Made by a program: the position numbers and the translations under genes
Origin: Tachinus rufipes
Lineage: Eukaryota; Arthropoda; Insecta; Coleoptera; Staphylinidae
Direction: 5' to 3'
DNA length: 64,000 nt
Assembly: GCA_963932245.1 (NCBI GenBank)
Contig: OZ010749.1
Coordinates: forward strand, 682,001 to 746,000
Notes under the pieces: model-generated
What the model was told of the DNA's origin: nothing
What the model saw: only the letters and a program-made list of their open reading frames with translations
Databases searched by the model: none
Shown here: positions 11,342 to 22,800 of the stretch, one piece after another
Position numbering within the stretch: position 1 is the stretch's first letter
Layout: every line of letters starts with the position of its first letter

Positions 11342-14047
11342 TCATTTGCCCTTGGTGAGAGTTTCGAACAATTGTTTGAACATTAACGCGTTCTTGCCAT
11401 TAGCCTCTTCATATCCTGGTGCTGTTTCCTTTACTTTGGCGTACCATTTGGCGACGTTGGAGTATTTGCTGACATCAAAACCAACGGCATCGAATGTGGA
11501 AACTGTTGCTACAAGAGTTAAATCGGCGATTGTGAGACTATCACCAGCGGCAAAAGGCGATGATTTCAAGAAGATTTCGAAAAAATTGAAAGCATCTTCG
11601 ATTTTGGTCAGTTTGGCCGCATCGTAAGCTCCACCGCCGAACATTACTGGATACTGAAAATAGAAAGAGAATTTAAAAGATTGATAAAATGTTAAAATAT
11701 ATTTTTGATCCTCAATTGATGTTCTTAAAGTGTGAAATACTTTGTTTTCTTTACAAATAATGTTACACAGCATTCCTAAAGTATTAAACAAGGTTTCAGA
11801 ACAATGTTTATTATGTTCTTGATCACAAAAAATATCAAAAAAAAAACTCACAACTAGAGTAAAACTGTTCTGAAATGTAAAACAATTTATAAGTGACAAA
11901 TGGTGTCTCCAAATTGTCAAACATGTCCCTAAAACTCTCAAAAAGCCCTTCAAGTGTCTCTAAAGTGTCATACATCTTCAAAAAATGTTTGTAAAATAAT
12001 AAATATTAGTCTAAATGTGCCAAACATTGATTATAAATTGTCTAACTTATTCTATTTTTTTTTTCAAAATGTTTTACAATTGTCATACTTTATTTCAAGT
12101 TTCAAATACATTCGTAAATGTCAAATAATCTTACTCAACATTGCTGAAGTGTCAAACAATGTTCGTAAAGTGTCAAACATTGTTCATAAAGTATCAAACA
12201 TATTCAAATTCTTTAAAATGTTTCATAAATGCCAACTAATGTTTGTAAAATAATAAATATTAGTCTAAAAATGTCAAAAATTGTTAATAAAGTACCAAAC
12301 ATTGTTCATAAAATGTCAAATATGTTCCAATTCTTTCAAAAAGTATTGTAAACGTCAAATAATGATTGTAAAATAACAAATATTAGTCTAAAAGTGTCAC
12401 ATTATTCATAAAATGTCAAACATGTTCTAATTCTTTCAAAAATGTTTTCTAAACGCTAAATAATGTTTGTTAAATAACAAATATTGATCTGAAAGTGTCA
12501 AATACGTCTATGTTTCTGAAAAATGTTACATAGCAATCAAATAACGCCTTCAAAATGTTAATACGCATGTTGTACAATTATTCTAATGTCTTAAAAGCTA
12601 CACAAATGCGTAACAAACCGAAAATTGTCGTCATAAAAAAATAATTTTTGTAAAATGTCAATCATAAAATATCAATAATGTTAACGATTTGACAAATTAA
12701 CATCAGCTCTGCATGATCCTGATTAGTAATTAACTTGTATTGCTTCCATAACTTACGTAATAATCGGCAAAACGAGCGTAAAGTGTTCCAATATCGAAGA
12801 ACATCCTTTGGTCAACCATAGCCCTCTTCTTGGGGTCATTGGGGTATAGAGAATCGTCTTTGCCGTATTGATTGATCAAATACCCCATGATGGCGCGACT
12901 TTCCCATAGAGCGAAACCGTTATCGTCGATCGTTGGTACAGTGTGTTGTGGATTGATCTGAAACAGACAAAAAATTAAAATGCAGACATTCACGCAAATT
13001 ATTGTAAATTAATTTACGTCAGTTTGACATGTAACACAACTTGATCAAATCAAATTTTAAATTATCAAGCAACATAAAATAATAAATTGCATAGAAACGC
13101 ATAGAAACGTAAATAACAAACGTAAACTGTCAGTGTAATTTTATTTTATCTTGCATAAAATCAATAAGTAATTTGGTAGATATATCAAGCAAATATTACA
13201 TTTGTAATTACAATTCATAAAAGTAGTAACAGCCGTTTAATTAAACCCACGTAAAACGATTAAAATGGATGAATAATTACGCAACATGTGAGAACCCTTT
13301 TATCTTATAATTATTTAATATTATTTGCTAAAATGTATTGATATCATGTAAATATTTACTCTGTTTTATCTATTTTTAAATCAACAGGTGCATACAATAT
13401 TTGCTCTATATTCCACCACGTAGATATTTTAAAATAAATAAAAAGAAAGTATACAATGTGATGAATCATTGCATAATAAGATAGCCTTGTTAATGACCGC
13501 ATAGTGATTACTGTATCGTATATTTAGTAGTTGGCCTTGATTTGTATAGGGCCCATCACATCTCAGGAAGTCGAGCGTGAAGAAAAGACTAAAAAATCGT
13601 TGCGCTTAGGTTGGTTCATTAGCACATTACAAAAGAATTTTATTGTGTGTAAAAAACATTCTAATTTATTGTGTGCTATTGCATTGACCTTAAATTATTA
13701 ATTCGTCAGAGATTAATCTTATCTTATGTAATATGAAACACATCACAATATACCCGAAGATAATATAATTATGAGTTTTTATTAATTATAAAAACTATTT
13801 TGAGTCGAGGTCACAAAAGAATTTATTTATTAAATAAATAATTTTTTGTAGAAATCTATAAATACAATGAAAACTTTTCAATAGGAAAATAAACAGCATA
13901 AATTACCTTAATGAAATCTGGATTAAGATGCTCCCCCTTCATCAAATCAAGATGCTTGAGATTCAATTCAACCCCGACCGCTTTGGCTGCGAGAAGAACA
14001 GCGCGGCATGGGGCGCTCCCGGGTACGTAATAGAAGTCGATGGTCAT
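11342..14047 (-). CDS. Glutathione S-transferase, delta class
   Basis: Three coding exons on the minus strand, 14047-13907, 12957-12757 and 11653-11342, give 217 residues. The enzyme conjugates glutathione to electrophiles in the cytosol; delta GSTs are arthropod-restricted and often linked to insecticide and plant-toxin tolerance. Visible features: thioredoxin-like N-domain with GSAPCRAVL and probable catalytic Ser11; glutathione-site NPQHTVPT with His52 and cis-Pro55; Glu66-Ser67-Arg68 in LWESRAI; helical C-domain from about residue 90, with AAGDSLTIADLTLVATVST in exon 3. All introns are phase 0 with GTAAG-type donors. An acceptor (TTTTATAG) lies three bases before the ATG, so a non-coding first exon is expected; its donor is probably GTAAGT at 14146-14141. 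A single gene is present, not a cluster. Intron 2 carries a minisatellite. Confidence 0.95.
11985..12560. repeat. Minisatellite in GST intron 2
   Basis: Degenerate tandem units of about 100-125 bases (for example 12243-12365 and 12366-12467), each starting with a form of GTTTGTAAAATAATAAATA, then TTAGTCTAAAA, then repeated GTCAAACAT pieces. The same unit appears in inverted orientation around 48.6-49.4 kb. Confidence 0.7.
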
Positions 14048-14146
14048 TTTCTATAAAAAAAATAAAAAAACTTTCAGCAAGAATTTAACTTTCTATATTA
14101 CAGCAAGCACGCCCTAACATCCAACAAGATTATTAATAGTACTTAC

Positions 14147-14290
14147 AATTTATATTTTAATAGATCAACACTAACGAACGGTTCTGGCAAGACTGACGCC
14201 GGCCGGTTCGGAATGTTGCTTATTATTTTCCGCTCAACCGGTCGCGGTAACATGCCCCCCATCATACCGCATCCGCCCAACTTTTAAGTG
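14147..14290 (-). promoter_or_regulatory. Probable GST promoter and non-coding first exon
   Basis: A short GC-richer island, containing GACGCCGGCCGG and CAACCGGTCGCGG, in otherwise AT-rich DNA directly upstream of the predicted 5' UTR donor. No TATA box can be placed with confidence. The assignment is by position. Confidence 0.35.
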
Positions 14291-16180
14291 CATTGCATTT
14301 CATTTCACAATACATAATTCAAGCAATCTAATTGACGAGTGTGAAGAAAAATAAATGTAAAAAACGTACAGCAATCGTATATCTAATTACATATGAAGCC
14401 TTTCTTGCTGATGAAAATCATACAACATTTAAATCCAATTCAATTTCCAATATTGATTGCTGCGACCTACAAAAGATATTGAAACGTTTTTATTATCAGT
14501 GATGTTTGAATTTTTGATGTGATTGCAATATGGAAATTTATCTGATCTGAATAATATTGAATAAATATTTGGAAGTATAGTTAATAATTGCGTTATGTAT
14601 AAATGTTTAAAGGCTAGGCTAAGTTAGGTTAGATATAATTAAATTTTTGACGGTTTGTGCTTGATTTTTATTTATTTTAATTACTATTTCAACAATTTGC
14701 AGCAACATTTGGAAGTTTTTTGACAGTTTTTTGCATTTTGACCGTTTATAATAGATTTTAAATCAATGCAATTTGTGTATGTATATTTTTTGACACTTTT
14801 TGATTATAGTAACATTTTAAATAAACTGTTTGGCAGTTTCGTGTTATTTTTGACACTTTATATTATTTATTGATTGTTTTATATGCATTTTAACTAAAAG
14901 TTATCTTACTTTCTACTATTTTTGACAATTGTATTACGTTTAGAACAGTTCCATACATATTTTGATAGTTTATAAGGTTTTTGGATTTATTTGTATGCAT
15001 TTCAAATGAAAGTTATAAGTTAGAAGGTTGCTACAAATTTCACAAAAGATTCTTACAACACTCGTTTAAAAAAATTCTCATTTCCATCATGACATTCATA
15101 TTGTTACACATTGCGGTTTGAATTCCGGTTGATTAAACAAATTTACAAGCACCTTTTATGTAAAATAGAAATGAATTACTGTTGGAATTTACATTAAATT
15201 ATGCAAGTGCTCCTACATGCTCTCATATCTGTTCAAACTGCATGTTAAATAGATACATAAAATTATTTATTATTGAATCATATTAATTTAATCCATTAAA
15301 ATCAAAAATGTTTTAATTTTCATAAATTGCAATTACAATATCAATTGTAATGATAATATTCGATCGAATAGTGTTAAATATTTAACGCGCACTACATATG
15401 GTTAGCAAGTATCCGTTCACTTGATTATCAGAGAGAATTTTCCTACATTTTAACCTTGAAGCCATTACTCATTCTGTACAGATTAATGCATTCGAATAAA
15501 CAGAGTCACGATGAAATGTAATTTTGTTACAAAAAGATTAATTATTTTATTATTAATAGATTATTTTGGATAATTATTCAATTTCTCGAGTTGCTTTTTA
15601 ATTACTAGTTAATCAGTGGAATGTTGATTATAAATGTTATTTGTTTTGCTGAATAAGAGATATTTGACGAGTCATCGTTGCAACAGAATAGCCGAGTTGG
15701 ATACAAACATTGATGAAATTTAAGTATCGTATTGCGTAAACACTTTGCAACAATGTTTTCAAGCTAAAAATAATTAAATAGATTTTTTTATATTCATTTT
15801 ACACAAATCCTTTTTTTATTATTGCGGAAGTGGAAGCGGTTGCTCCTGTGTCAAGCTACAGACTAGTTGCTTCAATTTTCAATATATTTTTCAATTTTTA
15901 GAGGAAAAAATAGTTATTACAACGACAAAAAATGTTATATTTCGGATAAATGCGGAAAATTGCCGGACGAGGCAAAGGTAATTCCAACATTTTTGCAAAA
16001 CTTTAAAGAAATTACTAAAGATTGTTTTTGTAGAAACTCGGCTGACGGCAATGTTAGTGGTCGATGCAGCAAGCAATTTGACGTCATTAAAACGCCATGA
16101 GAGATGGCAATCATCTTGTGTTGCCGAAAAGCTTATATAGATGATTCTGTTTGCAATAAAGTTGAAGTAGCTAATTTTTG
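14291..16180. other. GST-Vps13 spacer, mostly AT-rich
   Basis: From about 14640 to 15010 there are loose repeats built from TTTTTGACAGTTTT-like pieces. The rest is unremarkable, except for 15900-16140, which holds a possible pair of short exon-like open stretches of unknown nature (see findings). No gene can be supported. Confidence 0.5.
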
Positions 16181-16182
16181 AT

Positions 16183-16610
16183 TACTCTCTAGAGATCATG
16201 GGGAAAATATTATAACATTTATCGGACTGCAGAGAGAGACATCTCTTTTTGTTTCTGTGGTCTTGATACAAACCTAACCATTCTAAACTTTTACAAGAAA
16301 AGTGACAGATTGTTGAAATTAAAATGTCATCTAAAATTCATTAAAATAGCAGGAGAGACTCTAGGTACTCTCTGGATAATGGGAAAAATATTTAAAAAAT
16401 TATCGGACTGCAGGGAACGGAGTTACAGAATGTTCAAACAACTCCTCACGTTTCTGTGATCCTGATATAAACCTAACAATTTCAAACTTTTACAAAAAAA
16501 AGGGACAAAAAATATTGTTGAAAATGAAATTTATTCCAAAATTCATTAAAATAGCAAGAGATACTCTAGTTACTCTCTAGATTATGGAAAAAATATTACT
16601 TACTTCTTTG
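16183..16610. repeat. Tandem repeat of about 180 bp, 2.3 units
   Basis: Units start TACTCTCTAGA / TACTCTCTGGA / TACTCTCTAGA at about 16183, 16366 and 16572. They share TTATCGGACTGCAG, TTTCTGTG.TC.TGATA, AAACCTAAC and AAAATTCATTAAAATAGCA. The middle box resembles the conserved box inside the GGCAAC repeat family. Located just downstream of Vps13. Confidence 0.75.
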
Positions 16611-16827
16611 TCTATAACTGAAAAAGAATAAACAAAATTTTTCAATCCCCTTCAAGCTTTATTAAAAAAAAAACAAATAAGCTGTGTTTTGTGTATTAAG
16701 CACAGTCATTAATAATAACAAAAAAAAAGTAAAAATAGTACAAATAAAAAAAAAATCTGATACAAAAAGTGCATCTTTAAACTTAATGGTACTTATTTAA
16801 TTAAGTATCATAATAAAGTGATTAAAA

Positions 16828-16833
16828 TTTATT
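16828..16833 (-). promoter_or_regulatory. Poly(A) signal of Vps13
   Basis: AATAAA on the minus strand, 58 bases past the Vps13 stop codon. Confidence 0.6.
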
Positions 16834-16890
16834 CAATTAGTAACAATGTATATATACTTTCTTAAAACACGGTGATTGTAAAAAGCAATG

Positions 16891-19800
16891 TTAATTGTTT
16901 ATCATGTGTTGCGTTATTTTCGCAACTATTGTTTTCGATATATCCGATTCCTGGATTAGAATTATCTTTCCGTTATCTGTTGAGTTAAACATACTCTTCT
17001 TTTTAGATTCGCAGAATATTTGAACACCTTTGGGCACTACAGTTGGGGGTTTTTCGATTTCTTGCCATGTATATGACCAATCAACCTAAAACAACAAATT
17101 GTTTGTATTTAAATTTAATAAATGTTATTAATAGATATTTTTATGAATTAATATTTACCTGCCAGCCTCCGAATAAGTCATTATGTTTAATATAAGCCAT
17201 TCGTTTATTGGATAACAACAGCACTTCCTTTTTCGGTATTATGATAAAATGTATCGAGTAAATATCCGTTGGAGAATATTTACCTTTCTCCAATTCACAA
17301 AGCAATTTATTACCATCAGCTAAACTCTCATTAAACGGTTGTACATAACAATTAGCTTCTACAAAACGTGGTGGCCTTAATCTGGTCGCCTCTTCATGAC
17401 CAAAATCAGTGACCCTAAAGAACAAACTTATTTAGTCAGCCAAATTGCAAAAAATATCAACAAACCTTTTGACAGTTTCAAATGAAGTACTAGCAAAATC
17501 CATAACGCCAGCTGTAGGTCTAGTAACAAGTCCAACGGCACCTTTTCCGAGACCCTTGAAGAATCCACCAACTCCTTGTTCTTTAGCACCGGTAATCGGT
17601 TTGGTGAAGACCCCAGTTACACCATCAAAAACGCCCTAAATATTAACAAATCATAATTGTTATAATTAATTTTATAAAATAATCCAACAATTTACTATGT
17701 TTTTATCACAAGTGTATTCTACAGATGTACTAAGTTAATTAAGTTAAAGAATGAGCAACAAGATAATAAAATATATCCAAACAAATTAGGAAAGAACACT
17801 TCACCCTTTTTAAATGACCAAATAGATAAAATAAATTCCCAATATTTAAAGCCTTTTCTTCTTTAGATAATTACCTTTTTTTTTAAATCTGTTTTGTAAT
17901 ATAATCCGTTTTACCATTATCTCATTACTGTAATCTCTAAAAGTCATTAATCTCTTAATCACATTTGTGACTTCGTTAATTCCGCCCTAGTTTTGTAGTT
18001 TAGATATATATTAGAAACTAGTAATAATAAATTTGTGATAAAAACATAATTGTTTAATCATTTCATCAATCATAAATGTTATTAACATACCATAACGAGT
18101 CCCTTTCCACCTCTCGCCATTCCTTCCTGTACAGTAGCAGGTTTCTTATTAATTTGATCCCTTCGCTTCCTTTGGTAATCTTTATCGAACGTTAAAGCTG
18201 CAATACCTTTACCCATTGCGCCTGTAATACGCGATACTGCACCGGCCGCTCCACCTACAGTATGACCAAATAGACTAGCCACTCCTAACATTAATCCTTC
18301 GGCAAATTCACCAGGACCTTGAATAGCACCCTAAAAAAATAATAAAATTTATGTTTTCTTTATTCATTAATAAATATAAAGTGAATCTATATTTTATTTA
18401 AATAATGAACAGTTTTAAATTGTTCAATTGAGTCCCACAACCCAAAAAGCATAAAATGATCAGTCCCAGGCTACTATGTATCATATGTAAGGTAATAATA
18501 TACTTCTTACCTGGAAAGGTTCATAGAACAAATCCTCAACTCCTTTAGTCAAGCCTAAAACAAGCCCATAGGGATTACCCAAAACATCCAATCCCAATAC
18601 AAGCACATAAAATTGTTTAACAGTTTGTCCCAAATAATGCGTGGTGGCTTCACTAATTAATTGTCTCTGCGTTAAGAATGAATATTCACGTTGGAAAAAT
18701 GCCAATCTAAAATATTTAAATATTACTTAAATTAAGATCCAAACATAATTATGTAAATTGTATCTCTGAGCAGTGTGATACTAGACACACTGAGTGGAGA
18801 GGCAATTTAATATATAATTACTTAAAAATGACGTCTTGTAAATCGGTAAGTGTTACACCAATTCCTTGTAGAAGGACGCTTAAGAATACAGGCATGTTTG
18901 CTATGCCGCTACTGCTGCCCGATACCATTGAAAAGCTAACGTGTATTTTAAGCGGCGAGAAATGAAGCAAATCGTAAAAGCTTTTCTGTTCCTGGATGGA
19001 ATGGCTGCAGACTAGTTGATACAGTGGCTGTTCGGCTACGGTTTTATCGGCAATAAATCGATCTTTCTGAAAATGAAATGCAAGATTAAAATCTATTGAT
19101 TTTCGCAATGCCAACCAGTGCGGATCATAAAGAAGTCTGGGATATGAACCTAGTAAATTGGCCTACATTACAAACTATGTTCCATGACCTATAATATAAG
19201 GCCGATCGACTGATCTTTTAAAACTTAATAAAAATTAAATGATTTTCTAACCTCTTCTTGCTCGTTCTTTGTAGATGTATCGAAGATTTCCATAAGCGAA
19301 TTTATAAAACCAAGATCCACTTTGACATGGAATTCTTGGATTAGAACCTTGAAATACTTGAACTGGCGTATCTGACTGTTTTTAATAAGCAACTGCACTA
19401 TACTCAATTCAGCAAACGGTTTATGAGCTGAAATTAAAAGAATTGAGAATCATGCTACCACTAAGCACTCTGATAAAGAGTGCATATCCTAAAACAATTT
19501 ACATAAAATCTTTTAATTTTTTAATTAAAATCTCACCATTAGTAGCAATTGATTTGGGTGGAGGTACCGGTGCCAATAATACAGGGAATGTGCAATCATA
19601 TAACTGATTATCGACTTGTAAACGATTAATTTTCGCATGTATTTGCATCTGATGTAGACTCGTCTTCATTTGCATCCATAAACCAGTTTGGAATCGTCTT
19701 CTAATTCTTCGCTTGTGCGGTTTTATCATCACATTTTCAACAAAATTGACTTCCATATTTTCATCAATCATTATATTAACCTTGGTCGTCGTTTGTTCGT

Positions 19801-22800
19801 CCAATACGCACGCTTGGTAGGCCTTTTCTAAAGCCATATTATCTTTCGTGCTAACCTGCTTGTAACGTTTCGAATGCATTTTACACACTTCCCAAATAAT
19901 ACCCGTGCTTGCGATACCAATATATAATATTTCCTGCCGTTTGATATTGTTAACAATTGATAATCCAACGCCGTAAATTGAAACCGTTATTTCTCTATCG
20001 ATAACTTCGAATTGTTTCGATGCTTGGGCACTCTCAGCGACGGCCATATCGGTTGTAAATAATAAAACGCGCTGCATACCGTCCAAAAACGATACCCAGT
20101 ATACGTTTTCCGTGTCGGTTATTGGGTATTCACCGACGCCATCTTTACGCAAATCATCTTCCAGTTCTAATTTGTAGCCACCTTCCCATACTAATATGCG
20201 TTGCGCCGATGGGTTATCCCATGTGTAGTACATGTGGTTATCAGGCGGCAAATTTCTGTAATTTATCATTAGTTACTGAGGTTGTTGGGTTAGGTTAGGA
20301 TAAAACTTACTTAATGTTTACTGATTCTTTCTCCCAAAGATTCATCGTGTATCGTGTATGATTGATTACTAATGCCGGAGCCATCCCGGTATCGTACAAT
20401 GCAAGATTTATATAAATCGCACCTTCTGTTAATTGTATATCAACGTTTATTCCACCAAACTGCAAAACAATTGATAAATTATGTTTGATTTCTATAGCGA
20501 ACCGCAATTCTGACCCAGTCCGGCTCAAAACACGCCTTAGGCCGGGCCGGGTCATAAATTTGTGCTTTTGCAGAATTTTAAACGTATTTATAATTATTTA
20601 GTTTGTACATACCTTATTTTTCAGCTTCAATAACGTAGTATGACTTTCGGTGATCAAAAACGGCGCCGTCATTTCCTGCGTATCGGCCATTCGCAATTTT
20701 AAGAGTTTGTCGTCCTTCTCGCAGCCTGGCCACAAAGCGCAGCATGCTTTCGGATCTATTGTTATCCAAGGATCGGCCGGACGTTCCAATTCCTGGCATT
20801 CCAATTGCTCCGAAGTATTGTTAATGATGACGTAATAAGGTGTGAAGGTGATTTGTTTGGTTAAGCCATTGTAGGTTAACGTATTACTGACACCAATCTA
20901 AAAAATAGAGTCAAAATTAATTCAGACAACAATGAATGATCAGGGGCGTCAAAACAAGCCTTTATAAAATTTGGCTACGTACGCCACTATGTTTTAAAAC
21001 TTACAGATATTACCAAACTGACTTAGGTTAAGCCTAAAATTTTACAAATTTTTGTAAGATAATTGACAAAAATTACATTAAATTGTGTAAAATTGTATAA
21101 AATTTGTCAAAAATTCTACATAAAAAAAAGTAAGAGGTGTAATGAAAACTGTGAAAAACTTATAAATACCTGGAATATTTTTTCATTTGATGTACAAACA
21201 ACGACACCGGAAGACCCGGCGACATCTATGGAGAATTTATCGGACCATTCGCCCTGTTCGACGCGCACACAAGCTTTCTTCTTGCCGAAAAAGTTTTTCG
21301 CATTAAACGAGAACAGTATGGGTCCTTTGAAGAACGGAGGATGATGTATTATGTTCAGATTCTCGTCAGTTTCCTGTAAATAAATTTAATAAGATTTCAT
21401 AATCGACTATTGGGTCATAAAGCTGCCGGTTAATATTGCGCCAAACTTCTTTATTGTCATTTGTTGTCTCATGTTATTAGTAAAGCACAAACGGCGTCGA
21501 TTTGAAGCTTGCCTTCTGTACAGAAAAAAAAGATTTCTTGATTATCAAACAATTAACATAAAACTATACAGCTAAACAATTTAATACAAACACAATTCAA
21601 AAACGTCTATCTAACCTACAACTGTCAACATTGAACTATTTTTTGCAACAAAATAAAAAAAAAAAAAACGCAAAAAAAAATCAGAATTGTTGTTAAAGCA
21701 ATAAAAGCATTTTTCTATGATGTGAATACCTTTAGGGGGCTTCCGGAGGATTCATTTTTCTCCGTTTTTTTAGATTTCTAAAAAAATTATGAGGGAAAAA
21801 TTTGATTTTTAATCACCAACACAAAATAAAAACGCAAAATGAAAATAATCGACTCACCCTGTAACTCAAAATGAGGCCGGTTTTGTTGAGCATCCAGAAC
21901 GGACAATAGAGCGACATGATGAAGGTCCCGGTGTGATTCAGAAGATGCATACCCAGATCCAATGAAACCTTATTGACGCTATCGTAACTGTTGAAGGTCC
22001 ATACTGAAAACGGAGGGGGATTCGATACTATATCGGAACGACACGACCATACTTTTTCCAAGTATTCCGGCAGCTGAAACGTTAATGATCAATCAGAATT
22101 TGCATACAATTCAACTTATCTTATTGAGTGCATACAGGAAGACTGCTTCATTTGTAACTGTTTCCGCTACATTGGTAGAGGACCGCTCTTGATTGGTTTT
22201 CCGCTACCAATTTGAAGAGCGGAACCAGCCAGAAGCATGCGCTAGGAATGTAGCGGCATGTAGCAGTCTCCCTGTACGCGCCCATTGCTATTGAATATTA
22301 ATTTGTTTGAAGTAATGTTTATAACTTGTAAATTGATGATGGCCTAACAGTTATTTTCACATAACCTCAAATAAATTAATAAATTGTTTTCAACTAAACT
22401 ATTACTTACTCGTATAACAATGTAAGATTTTCCTGGTTCAACATTTGGTATTTCGGTGCTATCGCCGGGCGAAACCTTAATCTCGTTTTGAATATGTTGC
22501 GATACCAAAATAATATCAATCGGAAGACAATTTTTCAGTATAACGGCCGGCCTTAAATAAATATTATAAACTGTGCTCGCCATCGTATACTTACTGGTGC
22601 ATTCGAAATACACTTGCGACATTTCACCAATCGCCTAAAAATCAAATTAATTAAAATTCATTTATTTGATTCAAACAGTCAACAACATACCCGAATAACG
22701 AAACAATCGTCGGGTACCGTTTTCGAAGAACACGAGAGATTCTTATTAACGGCCACATTTAATTGTAAATCTTTCCAAACGTAAGGGGTTGTCGTTACGG

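Noticed and set aside
11342..11953. 203-aa continuous ORF for the last GST exon
   Set aside because: Only the part from 11653 to 11342 is exon; the upstream part is intron read-through behind a clear TTTTCAG acceptor.
21481..21520. Possible extra Vps13 exon after CTGTACAG, reading KASFKSTPFVLY
   Set aside because: It hits a stop before any consensus donor, and the frame is complete without it.
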